A stretch of DNA of 64,000 nucleotides from Capillimicrobium parvum. Lineage in GTDB: Bacteria > Actinomycetota > Thermoleophilia > Solirubrobacterales > Solirubrobacteraceae. Within the stretch, counting starts at the first letter, position 1; every line of letters starts with the position of its first letter. Shown piece by piece: positions 23,872 to 31,426 of the stretch. The notes under the pieces were generated by a model. It was given only the letters and a program-made list of their open reading frames with translations, searched no databases and was not told the origin of the DNA. The position numbers and the translations under genes are program-made. The stretch spans positions 2,108,001 to 2,172,000 of the forward strand of contig NZ_CP087164.1 of assembly GCF_021172045.1 (NCBI RefSeq). Direction: 5' to 3'.

Positions 23872-24605
23872 CGGTCGCGATCTTCGGCAGCTGCGTCACG
23901 CGCGACGTCTTCGAGGACCCGGCGCTGCGCCCCAGCCTCGGCCACTACACCGCGCGGTCGTCGGTGATCAGCGCGGTCGCGCCGCCGCTGCCGGTCGACG
24001 AGGAGCGAGTCGTCCTCGACTCGCCGTTCCAGCGCCGCTGCGTGCTCGCCGACCTCCACAAGACGTTCTTCGATTCGCTGGCGGAGGATCCGCCGGACCT
24101 GCTGATCGTCGACCTGATCGACGAGCGCTTCGACCTGCTCGCCGGCGCGGGCACCGTCGTCACGGTGTCGTCGGCGCTGCAGGCGGCCGGCCTCGGCGAG
24201 AACCTGCATCCGGACATGCGGCCGCTGCGGCGGATGTCCGAGCGGGGCTGCGAGCTGTTCGCCGCCGCGGCGCCCGTCTTCGCCGCGCGCGTCACCGAGA
24301 TCGTGCCGCCCGAGCGCGTCATCCTGCACCGCGCGCTGTGGTCGCTGCACTACACCGACGGCGAGCGCGTGCACCCCTTCCCGGACGCGCGGCTGGAGCT
24401 CTGCCGTCTGCAGAACGACATGCTCGACCGCAGCTACGACGCGTTGGCCGACGCGTTCGGGGCCGGCGTCGAGACGCTGCAGCTCGATCCCGCCGAGCAC
24501 CTGGCCGACGCCGGCCACCGCTGGGAGCTCGAGCCGTTTCACTACGAGGCGTCCTACAACCGCGAGGCGGCCCGGCGCCTGCAGGAGCTGTACGCGCTGC
24601 GATGA
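23868..24605 (+). CDS. DUF6270 (SGNH-like, GSCVTRD) protein
   Basis: The 245-residue protein opens with AIFGSCVTRDVFEDP, the signature of DUF6270 proteins found in many bacterial polysaccharide loci. The GSC block resembles block I of SGNH esterases, with the serine in GSC as candidate nucleophile. LLIVDLIDERFDLL in the middle and FHYEASYNREAARRLQEL near the end resemble the later blocks. If it is an SGNH enzyme, removal or transfer of an O-acyl group on the glycan would be its role, but no activity is established for the family. There is no signal peptide or membrane segment. It overlaps both neighbours by four bases. Confidence 0.78.
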   Translation: MTVAIFGSCVTRDVFEDPALRPSLGHYTARSSVISAVAPPLPVDEERVVLDSPFQRRCVLADLHKTFFDSLAEDPPDLLIVDLIDERFDLLAGAGTVVTVSSALQAAGLGENLHPDMRPLRRMSERGCELFAAAAPVFAARVTEIVPPERVILHRALWSLHYTDGERVHPFPDARLELCRLQNDMLDRSYDALADAFGAGVETLQLDPAEHLADAGHRWELEPFHYEASYNREAARRLQELYALR

Positions 24606-25825
24606 CGACGGTCCTGGTCGCCGGTGCGCTCGCCAACAAGCACCGCCACGGCGGCAGCATCTGGGTGCGCATGAGCTGGGCCGAGGCGCTGCGCTCGCTC
24701 GGCTTCGACGTCGTGTTCGTCGAGCAGATCGCCGAGGCCGACTGCGTCGACGGCGACGGGCACCCGGCTGCGTTCGCCGGCTCCGCCAATGCCGCGGCGT
24801 TCCGGTCGGTGTGCGCGGCGTTCGGCTTCGACGGCCGGGCCGCGCTGATCTGCTCCGACGACGGCCGGACCGTCGGGCTCGAGCCCGAGGAGCTGCTCGA
24901 CCGGGCCGCGGAGGCCGACCTGCTCGTGAACATCAGTGGCCACCTGCGCTGGCGTCCGCTGCTCGAGCGCCTGCCCCGCCGCGTCTTCGTCGACCTCGAT
25001 CCCGGCTTCACCCAGATCTGGCACGAGTCCGGCTCCGACGCGGCGGGCCTCGACGGACACGAGCTGCACTTCACCGTGGGCGCCAACATCGGCACGGCGC
25101 ACTGCCCCCTGCCGACGGCGGGCGTCTGCTGGCGTCCCATTCGCCAGCCGGTCGTGCTCGACCGCTGGCCCGTGCAGGAGGACGGCGGCGGCTTCGGCGG
25201 CTTCACGACCGTCGCGAGCTGGCGCGGAGCCTTCGGGCGCCCGGCGTGGCGCGGGCGGACGTACGGCCTCAAGGTCCACGAGTTCCGCCGCTTCGCCCGG
25301 CTGCCGCGGCTGGCCGGCGCGCCGTTTGCGATCGCGCTCGACATCCACGCGGCGGACGCGGGCGACGCCGACCTGCTGCGCGGCGGTGGCTGGACGCTCG
25401 TCGACCCCGCCCTGGTGAGCGGCGTCGACGGCTTCCGCCGCTTCGTTCAGCGGTCGGGCGCGGAGTTCTCCGCGGCCCAGGGCGTCTACGTCGAGACGTG
25501 CAGCGGCTGGTTCAGCGACCGCACGGTGCGCTACCTCGCGTGCGGCCGTCCGGCGCTCGTCCAGGACACCGGCCAGGCCGGGCACCTGCCGCTCGGGGAG
25601 GGCCTGCTGTCGTTCCGGACACTCGACGAGGCGCGCGACGGCGCTCGCGCCATCGCCGAGGACTATCCGCGCCACCGGCGGGCCGCACGGCGCATCGCGG
25701 AGCAGTGGTTCACCCCGCGGCGGGCGCTCGCCCCGCTGCTCGAGGCGACCGGGTTGTCGCCCGCGCACGTCCCCCGGCCCGCGTTCGCGGGCGGTCCCAC
25801 CCCGACGAAGGCGGAGCAGTGCTAG
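24602..25825 (+). CDS. GT-B-like glycosyltransferase family protein (paralog 3 of 4)
   Basis: The 407-residue protein belongs to the same family as the genes at 21860 and 26433. It shows VLVAGALANKHRHGGSIW, WAEALRSLGFDVVFVEQI, VFVDLDPGFTQIWHESG, RQPVVLDRWPV, FTTVASWRGAF, CSGWFSDRTVRYLACGRP and VQDTGQAGHLP in the shared order. The end IAEDYPRHRRAARRIAEQWF aligns with the helical tail of the others. About 20 Pro/Ala-rich residues after the conserved region are unique to this copy. It starts at ATG 24602 on the previous stop and overlaps the next start by seven bases. As with its paralogs, the donor and acceptor are unknown. Confidence 0.7.
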   Translation: MTTVLVAGALANKHRHGGSIWVRMSWAEALRSLGFDVVFVEQIAEADCVDGDGHPAAFAGSANAAAFRSVCAAFGFDGRAALICSDDGRTVGLEPEELLDRAAEADLLVNISGHLRWRPLLERLPRRVFVDLDPGFTQIWHESGSDAAGLDGHELHFTVGANIGTAHCPLPTAGVCWRPIRQPVVLDRWPVQEDGGGFGGFTTVASWRGAFGRPAWRGRTYGLKVHEFRRFARLPRLAGAPFAIALDIHAADAGDADLLRGGGWTLVDPALVSGVDGFRRFVQRSGAEFSAAQGVYVETCSGWFSDRTVRYLACGRPALVQDTGQAGHLPLGEGLLSFRTLDEARDGARAIAEDYPRHRRAARRIAEQWFTPRRALAPLLEATGLSPAHVPRPAFAGGPTPTKAEQC

Positions 25826-26436
25826 AGAAGATCAACACACCAGGGTTCGAGACGCTGTCCCGTGCGGACCCGAAGGTGTGCGACCACGTCGCCGGGCTGC
25901 TGGCCGACGGCAACCCGCGGCCGGTCGTGGCCGAGATCGGCCTCGGCATCGGCGCGACGACCGAGGAGCTCGCGCGGATCATGGCCAACCGCGGCGAGCT
26001 TCACCTCTATGACTTCGAGGAGAAGGTGGCCGAGATCATCGGCGACCTCGAGGGGCTCGGCTATCGCAACGCGGTCGGGTTCGGCAACACCCGCCGGCAC
26101 TGGGACTCCTACAACTGGAGCCTGATGAAGCAGGTCCAGAGCCACGACACGCCGATCTACGACTACATCTACCTCGACGGCGCGCACACGTTCCTGCACG
26201 ACGGGCTGGCGTTCGTGCTGTGCGACCGGCTGCTCAAGCCCGGCGGCTGCATCAACTTCGACGACTACTTCTGGTCGATCGCCGGCTCGAAGTGGATGGC
26301 GGACACCCGCGACGCGTTCCTGACCGACGAGCAGATCAACGCCCAGCAGGTGAAGCTGGTCATCGACACGCTCGTGCGCCCCGACCCCCGCTACGAGGAG
26401 ATCGTGGCGCACGAGGTCTTCCGGAAGCGCGCGTGA
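25819..26436 (+). CDS. Class I SAM-dependent methyltransferase (second of two paralogs)
   Basis: The 205-residue protein is a Rossmann methyltransferase with motif I VVAEIGLGIGATTEELA, acidic loop LHLYDFEEKVAEI, and the later strand YDYIYLDGAHTFLHDGLAF, then KPGGCINFDDYFW. WDSYNWSLM and VRPDPRYEEI match the methyltransferase at 19849. The motif-I loop differs clearly (GIGATT against VYQGDT), so the two may act on different positions or sugars. GTG 25819 was chosen; it lies four bases after a GGAG ribosome site and overlaps the upstream gene by seven bases. The usual ATG is absent near the N-terminus. Confidence 0.83.
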   Translation: MLEKINTPGFETLSRADPKVCDHVAGLLADGNPRPVVAEIGLGIGATTEELARIMANRGELHLYDFEEKVAEIIGDLEGLGYRNAVGFGNTRRHWDSYNWSLMKQVQSHDTPIYDYIYLDGAHTFLHDGLAFVLCDRLLKPGGCINFDDYFWSIAGSKWMADTRDAFLTDEQINAQQVKLVIDTLVRPDPRYEEIVAHEVFRKRA

Positions 26437-27569
26437 GCCGAGGCGATCGCCTCAGCATCGTCGTCAGCGGGATGCTGGCCGGGGTGCCGCGCCAGGGAGG
26501 CGCCACGTGGGCGGTGCTGCAGTACGTGCTCGGCCTGCGCCGGCTCGGCCACGACGTGCTGTTCGTCGAGCCTGTGGACCACGATGGCGCGGCGCTCGAG
26601 CGCACACCGGCGGCGGCGTACTTCCGCGACGTCGTGGCGCGGTTCGGTCTCGCGGGCCGGGCCGCGCTGCTCGATGCCTCCGGCGGCGCCACCCTCGGCC
26701 TTCGCCGCGGGGAGCTCGACCGGCTCATCGGAGGCGCCGACGTGCTGCTCAACCTGTCCGGCATGCTCGACGCGCCGATCATGGACCGCGTCCCGGTGCG
26801 CGCGTTCGTCGACCTCGATCCCGGCTTCACCCAGCTCTGGCACGAGGCGCAGGGCATCGATCTCGGCTTCGACCGCCACAACCGGTTCGTGACGGTGGGG
26901 CAGTCGGTCGGCGCCGCGGGCGGCCGGGTGCCGAGCGCGGGGCGCCCATGGATCTCCACGCTGCCGCCCGTCGTGCTCGAGCACTGGCCCGTCGCGGACC
27001 GCCCGGCGAGCCCGCGGCTGACCACCATCGGGCACTGGCGGGCGTACGGGTCGATCGAGCATCAGGGCGTTCACTACGGCCAGAAGGCCCACTCGCTGCG
27101 CCGGCTCATCGACCTCCCGCGGCGGCTCGGGGTGCGGGTGATGCTCGCGCTCGGCATCCACCCCGACGAGACCGAGGACATCGCCGCACTGCACCGGCAC
27201 GGCTGGCAGCTCTCCGATCCCGACGTCGCGGCCGGCACGCCGCGCCGCTACGAGGACTTCGTCCGCTGCTCGTGGGCGGAGCTCGGCATCGCCAAGAGCG
27301 GCTACGTCGCGGCGGACTGCGGCTGGTTCAGCGATCGCAGCGTCTGCTACCTGGCGACGGGACGGCCGGTGATCGCGCAGGAGACCGGCTTCTCGGAGCA
27401 CCTGCCGACCGGCGATGGACTGCTGGCGTTTCGCACCGGCGACGAGGCGGTCGCGGCGGTCGAGGCCCTGCGCCGGGACTACCCGCGCCACCGTCGCGCG
27501 GCCCGCGCGATCGCAGAGGAGGTCTTCGAGTCCGATCGCGTCCTGTCGCGGCTGCTGGCGTGCCTGTGA
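26433..27569 (+). CDS. GT-B-like glycosyltransferase family protein (paralog 4 of 4)
   Basis: This is the last of the four family members, 378 residues long. It has SIVVSGMLAGVPRQGGATW, LQYVLGLRRLGHDVLFVEPV, AFVDLDPGFTQLWHEAQG, VVLEHWPV, LTTIGHWRAYG, CGWFSDRSVCYLATGRPVI and AQETGFSEHLPTGDG, in the shared order. QETG replaces the QDTG of the others. The helical end YPRHRRAARAIAEEVFES is typical. GTG 26433 overlaps the stop of the methyltransferase (GTGA), and its own stop overlaps the kinase start. Function is inferred from the GT-B-like second half and the operon context only. Confidence 0.7.
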   Translation: MSRGDRLSIVVSGMLAGVPRQGGATWAVLQYVLGLRRLGHDVLFVEPVDHDGAALERTPAAAYFRDVVARFGLAGRAALLDASGGATLGLRRGELDRLIGGADVLLNLSGMLDAPIMDRVPVRAFVDLDPGFTQLWHEAQGIDLGFDRHNRFVTVGQSVGAAGGRVPSAGRPWISTLPPVVLEHWPVADRPASPRLTTIGHWRAYGSIEHQGVHYGQKAHSLRRLIDLPRRLGVRVMLALGIHPDETEDIAALHRHGWQLSDPDVAAGTPRRYEDFVRCSWAELGIAKSGYVAADCGWFSDRSVCYLATGRPVIAQETGFSEHLPTGDGLLAFRTGDEAVAAVEALRRDYPRHRRAARAIAEEVFESDRVLSRLLACL

Positions 27570-28507
27570 CCGACGCGCAGCTGCGGGCGCACCTGGCCGA
27601 CCGGCTCGGGAGCCCGGTGGCGGGGCTGCGCCGCGCGCCGCTGCCGCGGCGCTCCAGCTTCGCGGTCGAGGTGCTGGACGTCGAGCTGGCGGGCGGCGGT
27701 CGGCGGCGGATGCTGCTCAAGGACGTCGCGTCGGCAGCGCTGGCGTCGGAGGCGGCGGCCGCGAAGCCGGCCTTCGTGCTCGACCCGCGGCGCGAGCTGA
27801 TCGTCTACCGCGACGTCGTCGGGCCGATGGAGGTCGGCGTGCCGCGCCTGCTGGGCGGCGTCGCCGACCCGGCGCGGCAGAGCTTCTGGCTGCTGCTGGA
27901 GCTCGTGGACGGCGAGCCGCTGGCCGAGATGGCCGCCGGTCCCGCGTGGGCGGCGGCCGCGCGCTGGCTCGCCGACCTGCATGTCCGCGCGGTCGGCGCG
28001 CCGCCGGCGGAGCTGCTGCGCTACGACGCGTCCTGGTTTCGCGGGTGGCTGGCACGGGCTCGTGCCCTGGCCCCGCCCGGCTCACTGGATCGCGTGGCGC
28101 GCGGACACGAACGCGTGCTGCGCCGGCTGCTCGCCTGGCCGAGCGCCTTCGTGCACGGCGAGTTCTACGCGTCCAACGTGCTCGTCGAACGGGGGACCCC
28201 GCCGCGCCTGCGCGTCGTCGACTGGGAGATGGCCGGCATCGGGCCGGGGCTGCTCGACCTGGCCGCACTGACGGCGGGGGCGTGGAGCGGGGCGCAGCGG
28301 GAGCGGCTCGCGCTGGAGTACCACGAGACCTGGTCGGCGGCCGGGGGCCGGGCCTCCGCCGATCAGCTGCTGGAGACGCTCGAATGTGCTCGGTTGGTGG
28401 CCGCGCTGCAGTGGATCGGCTGGTCGTCGACCTGGTCGCCGCCCGCCGAGCACGCCCAGGACTGGGTGGCCGAGGCACGGAGAGCCGCTGAGCGGCTCGA
28501 GCTGTGA
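27566..28507 (+). CDS. APH-type phosphotransferase (aminoglycoside phosphotransferase family kinase)
   Basis: The 313-residue protein has a small-molecule kinase fold. The N-lobe shows RRMLLKDV and ELIVYRDVVGP. The hinge is WLLLELVDGEPL. The catalytic loop is HGEFYASNVLV with His197, the APH-family variant in which Glu follows HG. The metal-binding segment is LRVVDWEMAGIGPGLLDLA. The family phosphorylates hydroxyls of sugars, choline, aminoglycosides and other small molecules. Because it closes the glycan operon and overlaps its last GT, phosphorylation of a sugar or precursor is more likely than drug resistance. GTG 27566 overlaps the previous stop; a GTG two codons earlier is also possible. 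The operon seems to end here, 45 bases before an unrelated regulator. Confidence 0.8.
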   Translation: MTDAQLRAHLADRLGSPVAGLRRAPLPRRSSFAVEVLDVELAGGGRRRMLLKDVASAALASEAAAAKPAFVLDPRRELIVYRDVVGPMEVGVPRLLGGVADPARQSFWLLLELVDGEPLAEMAAGPAWAAAARWLADLHVRAVGAPPAELLRYDASWFRGWLARARALAPPGSLDRVARGHERVLRRLLAWPSAFVHGEFYASNVLVERGTPPRLRVVDWEMAGIGPGLLDLAALTAGAWSGAQRERLALEYHETWSAAGGRASADQLLETLECARLVAALQWIGWSSTWSPPAEHAQDWVAEARRAAERLEL

Positions 28508-28552
28508 TGCGCGACCATCCAACCTTGATGCCTTCGTCGCGTTTCGATCCGG

Positions 28553-29863
28553 ATGAACGCCAGAGAATCGCTGATCGTTCCGCACATCGCGACCGGTGAC
28601 CCGTCCCGGCACGATGGCCTCCTGCTGCGGGCGGCGTCCAGCGCCGACGACGCGCAGCGGGCCGCGCGGGGCGCGCGCCTCGTGCACGCGGCGATGATCG
28701 ATTCGGCGTTGGCGGGCGCCGGAGTCGGCGGCGTCGCGGCGATCGCGGCCGAGAAGCTCCTCGGGACCGTGGCGATCGTGCTTCCCGAGGTCGACGTGGC
28801 GGTGATCTCGCCCGATCGCGGCGACGATCGGCTGGCCGAGCTGCGACGGTACGTGACCGCCGGCATGCGGGGTCAACTGGCCCACGCGCCCGTCGCGCTC
28901 GCCGGTGAGCTGCCGATCGACCTGCTCGGCGACCGTCTCGGCTCCGTGCTGGTCCTCGAGGTGGGCAACGTTCAGCTGCTCGGAGAGGTCCTCGAGGTCA
29001 CCGCGATGGCCGCGCTGACCGCCGTGACGCTGGCCCACGGGACCTCGCTGACCCAGCGCCACGCACGTGCCGGCCTGTTGGAGGACATGCGGCGCCACCC
29101 AGGGCCGCCGGTGGCCGAGGTGCTCGCGCGCGCCCGGAGACTCGGGTCCGACCTCACCGCGGGGGCCAGCGCATTGTGCGCCCGACTGGCTCCCGGCGAC
29201 GCGGAGCGGGTCCTGGCGACGATCGAGGGGGAGCTGCCGGGCGCCCTGGCGGCGGTGCGCGACGACCGGGTGGAGGCGCTGCTGCCCGGGTCCGACGACG
29301 ACGCGGCTGCGCCGGACGCGGTGGCGCGACGGCTCGCTCGGCGGTTGCGCGAACGGGGCGCCGCGGCCCTGGCGCCGTTCGAGCGCGATCCGGCCGACCT
29401 GCACATCGCCCTGGACGCCGCCGAGATCGGGTTGCTGCTCGCTGAGCAGGCAGGCGTCGAGCTCGAGGAGCTGCTGGTCGGAAGCTGGCGCCTGCTCGTG
29501 CGCACCGCTGCGACGGATCCGCGCCAGCTCGACGCACTGATCGACACGACGGTGGGTCCGGCGCTCGAGCCCGGCCACCCGTCCCTCGCCGCGCCGGTCG
29601 ACACGCTGAACGCGTACATCGACCAGGGCGCGAGCATGACCGCCACCGCTCAGGCGCTCTATCTGCACCGTCACACCGTCGCGTCGCACCTCGAGCGCAT
29701 CGCCGAGGCGACGGGGCACGATCCGCTGTCGCCGCGCGGTCAGGAGCAGCTTGCGCTCGGCCTCAAGGCGCTGGCCATTCGCAACATCATGGAGCGGCCG
29801 CCCCCGTCCGACGTGCGCCGTCCGATCCGCGGTCAGGAGCTCGGCGCAGTTCCCGTGGCCTGA
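28553..29863 (+). CDS. PucR/CdaR-type transcriptional regulator
   Basis: The 436-residue protein ends with the HTH_30 domain of PucR-like regulators: TLNAYIDQGASMTATAQALY, then HRHTVASHLERIAEATGHDP, at about residues 345-400. The first 200 residues are poorly conserved and include a likely sensor region (LLGDRLGSVLVLEVGNVQLL). PucR-family proteins usually control catabolic operons such as purine or amino-acid use. It is followed by a tadA remnant and then a second PucR-like gene. Both lie upstream of the aldehyde dehydrogenase in the same direction, so one or both may control the metabolic genes that follow. ATG 28553 was taken as the start. Confidence 0.83.
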   Translation: MNARESLIVPHIATGDPSRHDGLLLRAASSADDAQRAARGARLVHAAMIDSALAGAGVGGVAAIAAEKLLGTVAIVLPEVDVAVISPDRGDDRLAELRRYVTAGMRGQLAHAPVALAGELPIDLLGDRLGSVLVLEVGNVQLLGEVLEVTAMAALTAVTLAHGTSLTQRHARAGLLEDMRRHPGPPVAEVLARARRLGSDLTAGASALCARLAPGDAERVLATIEGELPGALAAVRDDRVEALLPGSDDDAAAPDAVARRLARRLRERGAAALAPFERDPADLHIALDAAEIGLLLAEQAGVELEELLVGSWRLLVRTAATDPRQLDALIDTTVGPALEPGHPSLAAPVDTLNAYIDQGASMTATAQALYLHRHTVASHLERIAEATGHDPLSPRGQEQLALGLKALAIRNIMERPPPSDVRRPIRGQELGAVPVA

Positions 29864-29912
29864 GAGCCCGCTGACCGGGGCGAACATTCCGGCGTGCCGG
29901 CCGCGTGTGGCC

Positions 29913-30026
29913 ATGGACGCGCACGAAGCCCTGGCCGACCGCCTGCGTGAGTAGCTGATCCGTCGTGCGGCGGCGGGGGAGGGCGGGGATCTGCACGAGC
30001 GGATCCTGGCGCCGCTGGGGCGGCGC
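29913..30026 (+). pseudogene. decayed 5' fragment of tadA/cpaF with stop codon and internal deletion
   Basis: The first 83 bases match the start of the intact tadA at 43049 with about eight differences by eye, including the start codon. A CAG codon of the intact gene is TAG here, at the 14th codon. The next 29 bases (29997-30025) are identical to 43376-43404, so about 244 bases have been lost between, and the frame is kept across the deletion. Similarity may extend about 36 bases upstream of the start (GGGGCGA plus GC-rich sequence in both). The rest of the gene is missing. It lies in the 276-base gap between the two PucR-type genes, where nothing else was recognised. Confidence 0.78.
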
Positions 30027-30139
30027 GGAGCGGGTTCGCTGACGCGTGTCGGCCAGCCGCCGGTGCCGGCTGGTGATCTCACAACCGCGCGCGTGCAATG
30101 CCAAGCGGCCCTGCGGCGAGCGCGCTTTGCTGGGGTGCC

Positions 30140-31414
30140 GTGACGATCGATGCCTTGATCGACGAAGACGTCGCTCCCGTGACGACGGTTCCCTGTCTCG
30201 AGGTCCGCGCGTTGATCGATGACGTGCTCGCGCCCGCCGCCGGTGAGATCGCCGACCGGCTCGCCCGAGTGATCCACCGGCACGATGCGGCTCCGGGCGA
30301 TGACGCGGGGACGATCGCCGACACGTTGGCCAGCTGCGAGGCGAACGTCCGGATGCAGCTCGCGATGTGGCGCAACGGTCAGGATCCGTCGCACGCCGAA
30401 CCGCCCGAGGCCGCGATCGCCTACGCCCGATTCTGCGCCCGGGAGGACCGCTCGCTGGCCGACCTGCTGCGGATCTATCACATCGGCCAGGAGGAGCTCA
30501 TGCGCATCGTGCGCCACGAGCTCGCGTCGCGTCTGCCCGCCGAGACGATGTTCGCCGCGCTCGACCAGGTCTGCACGTTTGTGTTCACCTACAACGACGC
30601 CGTCCTCGTCCGGCTCGAGGAGGTCCATCGCCGCGAACGGGCGACCGCCGCGCGTACGACGGTCGCACGACGGCGGCGGATGCTCGCGGCGATCCTGGCC
30701 GGAGAGCCGGCGGATCCGTGCGACGCCGCCGACTGCCTGGGCTACGACGTGCGCCGTCATCACCTCGGCGTCGTGCTCTGGGGCGCCGAGCCCGACCGTC
30801 TGGGGGCCGAGGCCGCCCGGCTCGCGTCCACGCTGGGCACGGGCGCCCCGCTCACCGAGCCGCTGGGCGGGTCGGCGCTGGCCGCCTGGTTCGGCGGCTG
30901 GGAGCCACCGGACCCGGCACTGGTCCGCCCCGCCGATGGTGGGGTGCGCATTGCGCTGGGCACCGTCCGGCCCGGGGTCGAAGGCTTTCGGGCGACGCAC
31001 GCCGACGCGCTGGTCGCTCGCCGTGTCTCGCGGGAGTGCCGGCTGGCCGACCCGGCGGTCGACTACCCGGCCCTCGCGCTGGCGGGGCTGCTCATCGCGG
31101 ACGCCGAGCGGGCGCGCACCTTCGTCGCGGACGAGCTCGGCGCCCTTGCGGGCGGCGAGCGCCCCGACGCGATGCATCGCCTGCGCATGACGCTCGAGAC
31201 GTACTTCGCCGAGCTCGCTTCGGTGGCCCGGACGGCGCGGCGCCTCGGCGTCCATGAGAACACCGTCAGCTACCGCCTGCAGAGGGTCTGCGAGATTCGC
31301 GGCCGGCCGCTGACCGAGCGCACGCTCGAGCTGCAGGCGGCGCTGCGCCTTGCCCGCCTGTTCTCCGAACCCGAGACCGACGCCGATCTCCATCCCCGTT
31401 GTACCGAGCGTTAG
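30140..31414 (+). CDS. PucR-like regulator with GGDEF-like middle region
   Basis: The 424-residue protein has an N-terminal helical sensor (RsbT co-antagonist-like, with FCAREDRSLADLLRIYHIGQ and VCTFVFTYNDAVLVRLEEVH). A middle region like the CdaR GGDEF-like domain follows (DVRRHHLGVVLWGAE, VRIALGTVRPGVEGF). The C-terminal HTH_30 has VARTARRLGVHENTVSYRLQ. It ends 12 bases before the aldehyde dehydrogenase start and is probably co-transcribed with it. GTG 30140 was chosen, as it sits just before the first well-formed helix. ATG 30098 in the same frame would add 14 residues from inside a region that otherwise looks like remnant DNA. Confidence 0.83.
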   Translation: MTIDALIDEDVAPVTTVPCLEVRALIDDVLAPAAGEIADRLARVIHRHDAAPGDDAGTIADTLASCEANVRMQLAMWRNGQDPSHAEPPEAAIAYARFCAREDRSLADLLRIYHIGQEELMRIVRHELASRLPAETMFAALDQVCTFVFTYNDAVLVRLEEVHRRERATAARTTVARRRRMLAAILAGEPADPCDAADCLGYDVRRHHLGVVLWGAEPDRLGAEAARLASTLGTGAPLTEPLGGSALAAWFGGWEPPDPALVRPADGGVRIALGTVRPGVEGFRATHADALVARRVSRECRLADPAVDYPALALAGLLIADAERARTFVADELGALAGGERPDAMHRLRMTLETYFAELASVARTARRLGVHENTVSYRLQRVCEIRGRPLTERTLELQAALRLARLFSEPETDADLHPRCTER

Positions 31415-31426
31415 GAGCGATCTGAG

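Noticed and set aside
27566-28507. Aminoglycoside resistance gene
   Set aside because: The kinase fold is that of the broad APH family, and the gene is coupled to a glycan operon; nothing points to drug specificity.
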